Shown here: piece by piece, positions 36,801 through 45,667 of the stretch
How positions within the stretch are numbered: the first letter of the stretch is position 1
Layout: every line of letters starts with the position of its first letter
DNA from: JABGQS01 sp963666505
GTDB lineage: Bacteria; Bacillota; Clostridia; Christensenellales; SZUA-584
Direction of reading: 5' to 3'
Length of the DNA stretch: 64,000 nucleotides
NCBI GenBank assembly: GCA_963666505.2
Contig: CAXXXL010000003.1
Coordinates: 1,543,780 to 1,607,779 of the forward strand
Notes under the pieces: generated by a model
What the model was told of the DNA's origin: nothing
The model's database searches: none
The model's input: the letters and a program-made list of their open reading frames with translations, nothing else
Position numbers and translations under genes: made by a program

Positions 36801-37418
36801 GTATTTTATGTACAAGAAATTTCTGCGCCAGAAGGCTATTTGGTTAATACAGAAATAATCGGCGGTAATCATCTGTTAGGAAACGTTACATATCAAACAT
36901 CTGACAGTTTAGCTAGAGGAAATATTAGTTTTACAAAAACAGCGCTCGATGGCTCTTTACTTGACGGCGGCGTATTTACGCTGACAGGTACTGATTATCT
37001 AGGAAACGAAGTTACGCTTACATCAGAAAGTATAGCCGGAGTTGTTTCTTTCATAGATATGCCGTTAGGCAGCTATACTATTCATGAGACCGTTGCACCC
37101 GAAGGCTATGAACTGTCTAGCACTGAAATTTCAGCAGTTGTCAGCTATAATGATGATTTTACCGATCTTATAATTACATTAACACCAGATACATTAATTA
37201 ATTCGCCAACACCTACTAGCACGCCTGCACCAACACCTACTAGCACGCTTGCTCCAACATTACCCCAAACAGGCGACGATAACAGCAGGATGATAGGCTT
37301 GATCATACTTATCACCGGCGTTTTTGGATTCGGCCTTTTTACAGTGCTTCGGTACAAGAACCAAGCAGTAATCGAATGGGTTGCTGCTTTGAAGAATAAG
37401 AGAAACGCGAAGAAGTAA
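33810..37418 (+). CDS. LPQTG-anchored adhesin with repeated Cna-like modules
   Basis: A 1,202-residue intact protein. Signal peptide about 1-29 (ISAFAAD). It is built of five or so similar beta modules of the collagen-binding/DUF11-like type with recurring DTIPxG or DTLPNG motifs (about 200-930), then two SpaA/Cna-B domains (ITIHKEDASGNPVSGAEYQL and ISFTKTALDGSLLDGGVF, each ending in APEGY), which usually carry Lys-Asn isopeptide bonds. A threonine/proline linker, LPQTG (1151-1155), a helix and a KNKRNAKK tail follow. GAGAGGAGA precedes ATG 33810. It is the only canonical LPXTG substrate in the window; the third sortase gene follows 47 nt downstream. Confidence 0.88.
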   Translation: MKKTVFSFLIIASLIFQIIMPISAFAADAPDNLTGQTAYLVVHETDGVYAQTGGPSSLTIKMPDGTEILPVNNTYTNIPEGSTISLNYAFHLEDGDDQGTLYSYSDSNFFDIVMPEGISFNTPSGDDANIYAVDAVTSETWLLGTWSFTDANTIRINFSEEAADHNGIWASISIDGTFDDDTGGYGTESRMTFGTQEVTFIREITPIDISLEKNGVYNAETNEISWTITATPPTDVSLKGYSLIDTYSANQTYKPGSFFAGTTNVDDSALDLTTTDQISYTFPSDSFGPQTITYKTTPDSFSEENGTSSNSQSSTFTNTALVKAGSETITDPVQAEVDVNWIEKTGEIVNTTDDSIILKWEVDITVPDGSTISGAVINDTIPRGHLLIEDAFYPVAVSFNGAEPQAFYSGAGAGTYSYSYVDIDTPSPLEYRFPEIVGVDGQLSGTSKLTYYTQVVDLENYLKNNASIEAINDATFNYNEMPDPSNPPGDTVGVTIAPSGGLITKTGGPSEHYVYPGNIHWKIHIDDNGVSLQDAVMSDTIPQGQRLLIDADHPFTIKESASGTILLQITTPTATPNLDSDDGFINHFRTIGTFSIAYDVDYYTEIVDVDPSSTEDTAGLDTLYSNGSINFTNHVVGSEPGTDDVIVDSTKGYWSHLLEKRVYESYDYTEHTVGWQIIVNRNQMPLTNAITDTLPNGMTLLIDDSHPFEVHKRGVSDPIATSPTTGESGSSSFEYDFGDIDDQYTITFYTLLSDEMLQNQWVGNKSFVNTSSLTADEIDGSIDTSASVSVKNPVISKSFEYEENSDHIDWSVVINTGKVTLHDASVTDMLPEELLYEEDSGKLYIVKVATDGTVEPASEGTLVTNGYSVDNPTPENNNTLTVMLPDNSNNTYRFEFSTHVIPDDLDIVNKVSLSGSSGSPTGEAESGRISIDDLWSNGGSGSNLITIHKEDASGNPVSGAEYQLYNFMMNPIIRDNNPLKAITDENGDAVFINLPDWVFYVQEISAPEGYLVNTEIIGGNHLLGNVTYQTSDSLARGNISFTKTALDGSLLDGGVFTLTGTDYLGNEVTLTSESIAGVVSFIDMPLGSYTIHETVAPEGYELSSTEISAVVSYNDDFTDLIITLTPDTLINSPTPTSTPAPTPTSTLAPTLPQTGDDNSRMIGLIILITGVFGFGLFTVLRYKNQAVIEWVAALKNKRNAKK

Positions 37419-37465
37419 TAAAGCGTAAGTATGAGGTTCATTCTGCCCGGCAGTTTTAGGACGGG

Positions 37466-38335
37466 ATGACAGACAAGCCGGAAAGACAGGTTTGGAACAC
37501 AGGGATGGATACAGAAGACAAAAAAAAGAAGCGGACTGGACGTTTGCGAAAAATCGGGCTGATCGGAATGTTTGTTTTCGGCGCAGTGATCGTACTTGGA
37601 GTTGTGCTGTATGTATGCAGCGAAAGGGCATATGCGCAGGGCGAGGCATCGTATGAAGAACTTCATGAACAGATACAAGCTCTGGAAGCAGAAACGGGTG
37701 CAGGGCAACCTTCTGATGCGGATGATGAAGGCAGCAACGAAATGACAACTGGTGAGCAATCCGCGGATTCCGCTTTCATCGATTCTCTTGCTTTATTGAC
37801 TGAGATCAATTTGGATTTTAGAGCATGGATAGTACAGGAGGGAACTTGTATCGACTATCCTATCGTGCTTGGGGAGGATAACGAATACTATCTTAAACAC
37901 TTATTTACTGGTGAAAAAAACAAGCTGGGGTGTCTTTTTATGGATTGCCGTAATACGGGGGATTTTAGCGACAGAATCACGGTCATCTATGGGCATAACA
38001 TGCAGAACGGCTCTATGTTTCACGGTATAACGGATTATGAGGATCCCGAGGTGTTTGAATTGAGGCCGACTATGACGATTTATACGCTGGACAAAGCCTA
38101 CACGCTGGAACTGGTTACGGGCATCGTCGTTTCGGGAGATGATGAGTTTATAGAATTTGAATTTGAGAGTGAAGATGATTTCATGGTGTACATTGAAAAA
38201 TTAAAGGAGATGTCAACATTTAAGAGCAGTACAGAAGTTCAACCGGAAGACCGGCTGGTGATGCTATGCACATGCTCGCATGAATATAACAATGCCAGAT
38301 ATGTATTGGTGGGCAGACTGGTGGAAATGAGTTGA
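37466..38335 (+). CDS. Class B sortase (third)
   Basis: A 289-residue protein with a basic N-terminus, one helix (about 31-50), an acidic linker, and a class B catalytic domain: IDYPIVLGEDNEYYL, GCLFMDCRN, VIYGHNM (His), LCTCSHEY (Cys) and NARYVLVG (Arg). The ATG at 37466 has a weak AGGA just upstream; ATG 37505 is an alternative. It follows the LPQTG adhesin and precedes the giant repeat protein. It resembles the second sortase (YGHxM and CSxEY-x-NARYV pattern) more than the first, suggesting a duplication. No class A, C or D sortase is visible in the window. Confidence 0.92.
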   Translation: MTDKPERQVWNTGMDTEDKKKKRTGRLRKIGLIGMFVFGAVIVLGVVLYVCSERAYAQGEASYEELHEQIQALEAETGAGQPSDADDEGSNEMTTGEQSADSAFIDSLALLTEINLDFRAWIVQEGTCIDYPIVLGEDNEYYLKHLFTGEKNKLGCLFMDCRNTGDFSDRITVIYGHNMQNGSMFHGITDYEDPEVFELRPTMTIYTLDKAYTLELVTGIVVSGDDEFIEFEFESEDDFMVYIEKLKEMSTFKSSTEVQPEDRLVMLCTCSHEYNNARYVLVGRLVEMS

Positions 38336-38445
38336 GCGGGGCAGTATGAAATGCAATATGAGAAGCGCTTTTTCAGCAAGGGAAAATTAGAACGTAGTTT
38401 TTGTGTAGCGGTATAAATAATCATTCGCAAAGGGGAAAGTATATA

Positions 38446-41400
38446 ATGAAAAAGAAATTTTTAATTGTTGTACTTGTGACATTATTGACAGCATCTATCT
38501 TGTTTGGATTAACGTCGGGAACCACAGCAAATGCAGGGACTCAGTCATTTGTATACCCGACGGAAATTAAAGCAACATCTGTTAACTTTATCAACGGCAG
38601 TTTTCAGCTGCCGGGAACAACGGGTCAAATACCAATGGCAAATGTTCCGGGCTGGAGCACGTATCCTGTTGATCCGGTTTATGCAACAACAGATCCCACT
38701 CGGGCATTCAGTATAGAAATTCAAGCGGTTACACCCTCTGGCACAGGCGGCTTCGCAACAACGCAAGCTGACGGGACCCGTTACGCAGAGCTTAACGCAT
38801 ATTATCTGGGACGGTTATATCAAGATGTGACGACTGTACCCGGGTCAAGGCTGCTTTGGCAGTTTGCGCATCGGGCCAGAAGAATGGGTAGTAATACGAG
38901 CGGAACGGGTGTAGACGTACTTAAGTTGAGCATCAGGGAGGCCGGCAATCCGGAAAGCACCCCGGACTCATCGGAAGAGATCATAACCGCAAGCTCAAAC
39001 GCTTTGGCATGGTATTACTACAAAGGCGTTTATACCGTGCCTGCAGGGCAGACATGGACTGAATTCAGCTACGCTTCTGTCAGCTCGGCGACAGGCGGCG
39101 CCGGCTCTGGTAATTACTTGGATGATATCAAGTTCCAGACAGGCGCTTCTCTGATAGCAAAAAAGAGCATATCGACAGCTGCAGCGGATGACGATGCGGC
39201 GTATATCGGCGAGATCGTCACGATCACTGTGGATGTAACAAACTGGGGCGAAACGGATGCGTCACATTGTGTATTCAGGGATGTTTTGAGCGACGGGCTG
39301 GATTACGTTGACGGCAGCGCAAAGATAGACGGAGCCGACGCAGGAACGCTTGCGACATTCGACGGCGGGACGGACGAGCTGCGGATCAATTTAGGGTCGG
39401 GAGCAACAGCCGGAACAGATAAAACAAACGGCGGCATACTGGGTGGAGCCCAAACGGCGGGAACGGCAGGCACGACTGGTAAAGGAGAAACGATCACTAT
39501 AACGTTCCAGGCTGAAGTTACAGGCTTAATTGGAGATATTGTCAAGAATCAGGCGAGCGTCACATATAACGACTATGAATTTGAGGGTTTAAGCCCAGCC
39601 GGATACACACAATACACAAGTGTTGAGGGAGAAACACCTGACGTGGGCGATGAAACGACTTACGTCAACCAGTTTACTATCGGGAATGAAGTCAGCTATA
39701 CAGCGCCTGACGCAGACGGCGGAACGACACCGTCAACTGTTGTTGCGTATTTGGAGGGGGCACCAGTCACGGTAAGTTTGGATGAGCCGACAAGAGCGGG
39801 ATATACGTTTGAAGGCTGGCAAAGCAGCGTGGATTCTATTACGTATACGGGCGCCCAGACGTTTGCAATGCCGTCAAGTGATGTTGTGTTGTCGGCGCAG
39901 TGGACGGCCAACGATTATACTGTTACGTTAGACGCCGGATCTGGTACAGGAGGAACAGCGTCGGTAACGGCGACATATGACAGCGCAATGCCGACAGCTA
40001 CAGCTCCGACGCTGGCTGGTTATACATTCAGCGGGTATTATACCGGAGCGGACGGGACCGGAGACATATACTACAATGCGGATATGAGCAGTGCGGCAGA
40101 CTGGGATATCACATCAAATACTACACTGTATGCGTACTGGGTGGCCAACACAGATACGGTATATAAAGTAGAGCATTATTGGCAGAACGCTGGTGATGAT
40201 AATTACATGCTGCATGAAACTGAAAACCAGACCGGCACGACGGATACAACCGTAATGGCGGCAGCTAAGATATATTTTGGATTTACGGAAAATACGACAC
40301 ACATAGACAGAGTAGAAAGCGGGGACATTGCTGGCGACGGCTCTCTTGTTCTAAAGCTTTACTATGACAGGAACACCTACAGTTTTACATTTGATAAAAA
40401 TACAACGGATACGATAGCGGATATGCCGACTATGCAGACGGGGATACGCTATGACGGCTTAGCATCGTCACCTTCGTCTATTCCGAGCAGGAGCGGCTAC
40501 ACATTTGGCGGATGGTATAAAAATACGGGCTGTGACGTTGGCAACGAATGGGATTTTGTAACATCTACTGTAAAAGGGGATACGATCGTATATGCGAAAT
40601 GGACGGTCGATTCACAGGAATTTGTATATAAATATCCCGATGGAAGCACTTCAACCGAGTACCATGATACGGACGAAGTATTCAATCTGAGCGACGGAAC
40701 GGGGTTCGAGAAGGACGGATATACGTTTGACGGCTGGATGATAGACGGGGTGTTTTACGCACCGGGAGCAGAGTTTACGATGCCTCCAGAAGGAGTGACA
40801 GCAGAGCCGGCTTATACGGCCGATCCTCAGGACTTCACTTACATATATCCGGACGGGACTACTGTGACAGAACAGCATGATACAGATGAAACGTTCAATC
40901 TTAGTGACGGAACGGGGTTCGAGAAAGACGGATATACGCAGACAGGCTGGATGATAGACGGAGTGCTCTACGGGCTGGGAGCGGAATACACGATGCCGCC
41001 GGAAGGGATGACGGCAGAACCTGTATATGAAGCAGACCCACAGGACTTCACATATACGTATCCTGATGGAACTACGGTGACAGAACAGCATGGCACTGAC
41101 GAAGTATTCAACCTGAGCGATGGGACAGGATTTGAGAAAGACGGGTATACGCAGACCGGCTGGATGATAGACGGAGTGCTCTATGAGCTGGGAGCGGAAT
41201 ACACGATGCCGCCGGAAGGAATGACGGCGGAGCCTGTATATGAAGCAGATCCGCAGGAGCTAACATATATGTATCCAGATGGAACGACAGCAACCGAGTA
41301 CCATGATACGGACGAAGTATTCAACCTGAGCGACGGAACGGGGTTCGAGAAGGACGGATATACGTTTGACGGGTGGATGATAGACGGGGTGTTTTACGCA

Positions 41401-43665
41401 CCGGGAGCAGAGTTTACGATGCCTCCAGAAGGCGTGACAGTAGAGCCGGTTTATACGGCCGATCCTCAGGACTTCACATACATATACCCGGACGGGACTA
41501 CTGTGACAGAACAGCATGATACAGATGAAACTTTCAACCTGAGTGACGGAACGGGGTTCGAGAAGGACGGGTATACGCAGACAGGTTGGATGATAGACGG
41601 AGTGCTCTACGGGCTGGGAGCGGAGTATACGATGCCGCCGGAAGGAATGACGGCGGAGCCTGTATATGAAGCAGATCCGCAGGAGCTAACATATATGTAT
41701 CCAGATGGGACGACGGCAACTGAGTACCATGATACTGACGAAGTATTCAACCTGAGCGACGGAACGGGGTTCGAGAAGGACGGCTACACGCAGACCGGCT
41801 GGATGATAGACGGGGTGTTTTACGCGCCGGGAGCAGAGTTTACGATGCCTCCTGAAGGCGTGACAGCAGAGCCGGTTTATACGGCCGACCCTCAGGATTT
41901 CACATACATATATCCGGACGGGACTACTGTGACAGAACAGCATGATACAGATGAAACGTTCAACCTGAGTGACGGAACGGGGTTCGAGAAGGACGGGTAT
42001 ACGCAGACAGGTTGGATGATAGACGGAGTGTTCTACGAGCTGGGAGCGGAGTATACGATGCCGCCGGAAGGGATGACGGCAGAACCTGTATATGAAGCAG
42101 ACCCGCAGGATTTCATATATACGTATCCGGACGGAACTACGGTGACAGAACAGCATGGCACTGATGAAGTATTCAACCTTAGCGATGGGACAGGATTTGA
42201 GAAGGACGGCTACACGCAGACCGGCTGGATGATAAACGGAGTGATCTATGAGCTGGGAGCGGAGTATACGATGCCGCCGTATGGAGTAACAGCTGAACCG
42301 ATATGGATACCAGATTCAAATGCAGTTACATATGTAAAAGCAAATGGTACAACTGTAGTTGACAGCCATGAGACAGGCGAAACATTTAATCTTAGAGACG
42401 GTACAGGTTTTACCAAAACGGGATATAAAATAACAGGTTGGATGATAGACGGAGTGTTCTATGAGCTTGGAGAAGGATACACGATGCCTCCGTACGGAGT
42501 AACAGTAGAGCCGGTATGGGAAAAGAACATACAGAAGATAACTTATGACGCAAACGGCGGAGAAGGCGGAGAAGGCACGTTTACGGAGAGTTGCCAGGCG
42601 AGTTCAACGTTTGCGCTGGATAAGGGCAGAGAGTTCACAAGAGAAGGATATGTTATTGATGGGTGGACTATCAAAGGCACAGATTACATGCTCGGAGAGC
42701 TTTATGTGATGCCGACATACAGTGTTACCGCGTATGCTATATGGGAAATAGATAGCGATGGAGATGGAGTGAGCGACAAGGACGAGATAGCGTACGGCTC
42801 TGACCCTGAAAATTATGACGAGACTCCGCTTATAGGCAATATTGATATAATTGTGCTGAATGAAGAATCACTGGGGATAGCTGATTTGGCATGTGTTCTC
42901 AATTCGTCACCTGAGATAGTTTATACAGACAATGAAGGACATACTCTTTACAGTAATGTTGTTTTAGCTCCGCATATACTGACTATAAGGGAAGGAGAAC
43001 TTGAAGAACTTGCTAGGTTCGATCTGAACTTTGAGAAAGCAAGCGTCAACAGTATTACATATAAAGGTGTAACTATTTATGCGAAAGTGTCAGATAACTT
43101 CCAGACGGTTTACATAGTTATCACCAGGAACGGTGACAGCTGGGGGATAACAGACACAACGATTTCTGAAATGCTAGAAGAAGAGCAGGAAGCAGAGCTT
43201 GACACAGAAACAGATACAGAATCAGCTGTTCAGAAATTGCTGGATGCGAAGGATGAAGCTGATGACGTACAGGCGGATAATGAAACAGAACTTGATACTA
43301 AGGGCGGTAAAAGCTGGTTATGGTGGTTGCTGCTTATACCAGCTTTGGGATTGATTTGGCTGATACTGGCTTTGTGGTTCAGGATCATTCCTGTGGTTGA
43401 AAGGATAACTGATAACGGTGACGATACGTTCACGATCCAGTGGGGTTATGAGAACAGGAAACTGCGCAAATACGAAGTTGATGAAGAAAAATCAGTGCTG
43501 TCTGTACTTGAAGGAAGCGTGATAAGCATCAACGGAGAAGTACCGTACAAGTTCGAGAAGGGCAGCGTTGAGGATGTATTCACTGTGGTTGTTAATAAAG
43601 ATGCTGTTGTTCAGTGGAAGATAAAGAGCCGTAAAGAGAAAGTGAACGTTAAAGAGAAAATCTGA
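38446..43665 (+). CDS. Giant membrane-anchored repeat adhesin with 71-residue repeats
   Basis: A 1,739-residue intact protein. AGGGGAAAG precedes ATG 38446. Signal peptide about 1-30. The N-terminal module (NFINGSFQLPG to NYLDDIKFQTGAS, about 45-235) is shared with the proteins at 26016 and 18778 and may be a DUF642-like carbohydrate-binding sandwich. A DUF11-like domain (TNWGETDAS, about 265-400) and Listeria-Bacteroides repeats (about 430-720) follow. Eight nearly identical 71-residue units (residues 723-1290; SDGTGFEKDGYTQTGWMIDG core) and two diverged ones come next, then an aspartate-rich calcium-type DSDGDGVSDKDE segment. Near 1623-1645 a membrane helix is followed by about 94 residues, presumably cytoplasmic. 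No sorting motif is present, so anchoring is by this helix. Confidence 0.88.
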   Translation: MKKKFLIVVLVTLLTASILFGLTSGTTANAGTQSFVYPTEIKATSVNFINGSFQLPGTTGQIPMANVPGWSTYPVDPVYATTDPTRAFSIEIQAVTPSGTGGFATTQADGTRYAELNAYYLGRLYQDVTTVPGSRLLWQFAHRARRMGSNTSGTGVDVLKLSIREAGNPESTPDSSEEIITASSNALAWYYYKGVYTVPAGQTWTEFSYASVSSATGGAGSGNYLDDIKFQTGASLIAKKSISTAAADDDAAYIGEIVTITVDVTNWGETDASHCVFRDVLSDGLDYVDGSAKIDGADAGTLATFDGGTDELRINLGSGATAGTDKTNGGILGGAQTAGTAGTTGKGETITITFQAEVTGLIGDIVKNQASVTYNDYEFEGLSPAGYTQYTSVEGETPDVGDETTYVNQFTIGNEVSYTAPDADGGTTPSTVVAYLEGAPVTVSLDEPTRAGYTFEGWQSSVDSITYTGAQTFAMPSSDVVLSAQWTANDYTVTLDAGSGTGGTASVTATYDSAMPTATAPTLAGYTFSGYYTGADGTGDIYYNADMSSAADWDITSNTTLYAYWVANTDTVYKVEHYWQNAGDDNYMLHETENQTGTTDTTVMAAAKIYFGFTENTTHIDRVESGDIAGDGSLVLKLYYDRNTYSFTFDKNTTDTIADMPTMQTGIRYDGLASSPSSIPSRSGYTFGGWYKNTGCDVGNEWDFVTSTVKGDTIVYAKWTVDSQEFVYKYPDGSTSTEYHDTDEVFNLSDGTGFEKDGYTFDGWMIDGVFYAPGAEFTMPPEGVTAEPAYTADPQDFTYIYPDGTTVTEQHDTDETFNLSDGTGFEKDGYTQTGWMIDGVLYGLGAEYTMPPEGMTAEPVYEADPQDFTYTYPDGTTVTEQHGTDEVFNLSDGTGFEKDGYTQTGWMIDGVLYELGAEYTMPPEGMTAEPVYEADPQELTYMYPDGTTATEYHDTDEVFNLSDGTGFEKDGYTFDGWMIDGVFYAPGAEFTMPPEGVTVEPVYTADPQDFTYIYPDGTTVTEQHDTDETFNLSDGTGFEKDGYTQTGWMIDGVLYGLGAEYTMPPEGMTAEPVYEADPQELTYMYPDGTTATEYHDTDEVFNLSDGTGFEKDGYTQTGWMIDGVFYAPGAEFTMPPEGVTAEPVYTADPQDFTYIYPDGTTVTEQHDTDETFNLSDGTGFEKDGYTQTGWMIDGVFYELGAEYTMPPEGMTAEPVYEADPQDFIYTYPDGTTVTEQHGTDEVFNLSDGTGFEKDGYTQTGWMINGVIYELGAEYTMPPYGVTAEPIWIPDSNAVTYVKANGTTVVDSHETGETFNLRDGTGFTKTGYKITGWMIDGVFYELGEGYTMPPYGVTVEPVWEKNIQKITYDANGGEGGEGTFTESCQASSTFALDKGREFTREGYVIDGWTIKGTDYMLGELYVMPTYSVTAYAIWEIDSDGDGVSDKDEIAYGSDPENYDETPLIGNIDIIVLNEESLGIADLACVLNSSPEIVYTDNEGHTLYSNVVLAPHILTIREGELEELARFDLNFEKASVNSITYKGVTIYAKVSDNFQTVYIVITRNGDSWGITDTTISEMLEEEQEAELDTETDTESAVQKLLDAKDEADDVQADNETELDTKGGKSWLWWLLLIPALGLIWLILALWFRIIPVVERITDNGDDTFTIQWGYENRKLRKYEVDEEKSVLSVLEGSVISINGEVPYKFEKGSVEDVFTVVVNKDAVVQWKIKSRKEKVNVKEKI
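40612..42315 (+). repeat. Eight tandem 213-nt repeats inside the giant adhesin gene
   Basis: Units begin every 213 nt from 40612 and encode 71 residues each. By sequence they fall into three kinds arranged a-b-c-a-b-a-b-c: type a has TEYHDTDEVF and YAPGAEF, type b TEQHDTDETF, type c TEQHGTDEVF. Two further diverged units extend to about 42754. Such arrays commonly change copy number by recombination. Confidence 0.9.
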
Positions 43666-43678
43666 TAGAGGGGTTAGC

Positions 43679-43710
43679 GGAGCCGTGCATACGGTAGTTA
43701 ATACGGCTCC
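43679..43710. repeat. Inverted repeat before the aquaporin gene
   Basis: GGAGCCGT (43679-43686) and ACGGCTCC (43703-43710) are perfectly complementary around a 16-nt loop. There is no T tract, so it is a weak terminator at best and may be a mRNA hairpin upstream of the aquaporin ribosome-binding site. Confidence 0.5.
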
Positions 43711-43735
43711 TATACATCAGGAGAAGGAGGAAACT

Positions 43736-44428
43736 ATGAAAAAATATTTTGCAGAATTTTTAGGTACATTAGTGCTGGTTTTATTTGGATGTGGGACGGC
43801 AGCTTTGTCAGGGGGCATAGACGGAGTCGTAGGTATTGTAGGCATTTCGCTGGCATTTGGACTATCTATTGTAGCGATGGCTTATGTTATCGGCGGAATA
43901 TCTGGCTGCCATATAAACCCCGCTGTATCTTTGGCAATGCTGCTAAGCAGAAAGATGAGCGGAAGAGATTTTGTTGGCTATGTTGTTGCACAAATATTAG
44001 GCGGGATCGGCGGAATATTGATATTAATGCTGATTATTAGAAGTACCGGCGGTTCGGTAAGCGGGCTTGGACAAAATGGATATGGAAGCGAATCATATGC
44101 TGGTATCTCAATGTGGGGAGCGTTTCTGGTGGAGGTCATACTTACCTGCGTTTTTGTGACGACTATTCTTGGAGTAACGTCTAACAAAAAAATGAATTCA
44201 GTTGCTGGTATCGTTATAGGGCTCACATTAGCGTTTGTACATATACTGGGAATACCGCTTACAGGAACATCGGTTAATCCTGCAAGAAGTATAGCACCAG
44301 CTATATTTGCGGGGGTCTTGGCTTTGAAACAGTTATGGGTATTTATCGCAGCACCTTTGGTTGGGGCGGTATTGGCGGTTATTATTCGAAGGGCTTTGGC
44401 TGAATGCAGCCAAAATGAGATTAAGTAA
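43736..44428 (+). CDS. Aquaporin/MIP family channel
   Basis: A 230-residue integral membrane channel of the major intrinsic protein family with six hydrophobic helices. The two half-helix motifs are intact: HINPAVS (near residue 61-67) and SVNPARS (near 181-187), the latter with the conserved arginine of the selectivity filter. The histidine/arginine pattern and the MKKYFAEFLGT start look closer to AqpZ water channels than to glycerol facilitators, but I cannot settle the solute. AAGGAGG lies 5 nt before ATG 43736. It follows the giant adhesin by 70 nt behind a hairpin. A reason for an aquaporin in a surface-protein island is not obvious. Confidence 0.9.
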   Translation: MKKYFAEFLGTLVLVLFGCGTAALSGGIDGVVGIVGISLAFGLSIVAMAYVIGGISGCHINPAVSLAMLLSRKMSGRDFVGYVVAQILGGIGGILILMLIIRSTGGSVSGLGQNGYGSESYAGISMWGAFLVEVILTCVFVTTILGVTSNKKMNSVAGIVIGLTLAFVHILGIPLTGTSVNPARSIAPAIFAGVLALKQLWVFIAAPLVGAVLAVIIRRALAECSQNEIK

Positions 44429-44644
44429 TGACGCCGGAAGAGTGGTTCTTTACAACTTGGATTTCGGTATCAGATTAATATCGTTGATCCGAAGGCTAAA
44501 AATAAATTACATGGATCATTCTAAATAATAAATGAAAGATATTAGTTGCATGTATACAAAGGAATGCGAAACGAAAACGGCGCGAGTTTTTATTAGCAGA
44601 TAATCATGCATTATTCTTATTATAAGATTTTGGGAGGCTGTATT

Positions 44645-45529
44645 ATGATATCAAATAGTAATAAGGGGAATAACTTGAACAGCAGAGAATACAATTGGAT
44701 TGAGAATCGAAATTATAGTATTACACCATATGAAATAGATAAAATAAAAGGCGAAAATGACAATTCTAAAATGCCAAATGCTGTTTTTTTTGGAAAGTTT
44801 ACTGTATATCCGCGGGGAACAGATTTACCAATCAGGTGGAGAACGACGAAATCGGAAGAACTTTTTGCCTTTCTTCTTTACAAAGGTAAAAACAAGATAA
44901 CAAAGCAGGAAATATGTGATGCTTTATGGCCGGAAGGATGTAGAGATTTAAATAATAATTTGCATACATCAATTTATAAAATGAAAAAAACCCTGAATAT
45001 TCATAATATAAATATAGATATGAAGTTTATAAACGGATGTTATTATATAAAATTGCCTGAGATAAAACGTGATGTATATGTCTTTGAGGAAATTTATAAT
45101 AGATTACACTCGTCGCAGGGACAGATTACTGACGATGAGTACGCAGCAGTAGAAAAAGCTGTACTTTTATATAATGATGATTACTTGATAGAAAACGATT
45201 ATAGCTGGTCCTTTCTAAGGCGTGAAATACTGCGGGATCAATTTATAGCTTTAGTGAAAGACATATCATTCTTCTATTTCAAAAAGAAGGATTACATGTC
45301 TGCAAAAAAAACTATATTAGGGTTTATCAATAATGATAATCTTAATGAAACAGCCCATGAACTGCTTTTAAAGTTATTCATTTTGAAGAATGACAGAGCA
45401 GGATTTTTCAGGCATTATAACGAAATGAAACAGCTTTTCATCAAAGAGCTTGGAATAGAGCCGGGAAAAACTGTTAAAGAACTGTATGATTACTTCATAA
45501 CAGGTAATAACCAAAATGTTAGCTTATAA
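44645..45529 (+). CDS. SARP-like transcriptional regulator with BTAD domain
   Basis: A 294-residue cytoplasmic protein. Residues about 40-120 form an OmpR-type winged helix (FFGKFTVYPRG, KSEELFAFLLYKGKNKITK, ALWPEGCRDLNNNLHTSIYKMKK). The rest is a helical bacterial transcriptional activator domain (VFEEIYNRL to ELGIEPGKTVKELYDYF) of the SARP/BTAD kind. No receiver domain is present, so the input is unknown. ATG 44645 has GGGAGG 7 nt upstream. It is the third regulator of the island, after TetR and LytTR, and is transcribed in the same direction as the adhesin genes. The 216 nt before it hold no gene. Confidence 0.87.
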   Translation: MISNSNKGNNLNSREYNWIENRNYSITPYEIDKIKGENDNSKMPNAVFFGKFTVYPRGTDLPIRWRTTKSEELFAFLLYKGKNKITKQEICDALWPEGCRDLNNNLHTSIYKMKKTLNIHNINIDMKFINGCYYIKLPEIKRDVYVFEEIYNRLHSSQGQITDDEYAAVEKAVLLYNDDYLIENDYSWSFLRREILRDQFIALVKDISFFYFKKKDYMSAKKTILGFINNDNLNETAHELLLKLFILKNDRAGFFRHYNEMKQLFIKELGIEPGKTVKELYDYFITGNNQNVSL

Positions 45530-45667
45530 AGGGATTTTGTATTTTACAATTTTAAGGCATGGCTGACGTTGAAAAGTTGAAAGTACGCTGGTATTTAAGT
45601 CAGTCTTTAAAGATGAAAAAGCAAAGATACGTTCAAAGATCAGAGTCGGTACATGGAATTAGTTTGA

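Noticed and set aside
40612..42315. Regular repeats considered as a CRISPR array
   Set aside because: Units are 213 nt, contiguous and coding in one frame without spacers; no cas genes are present.
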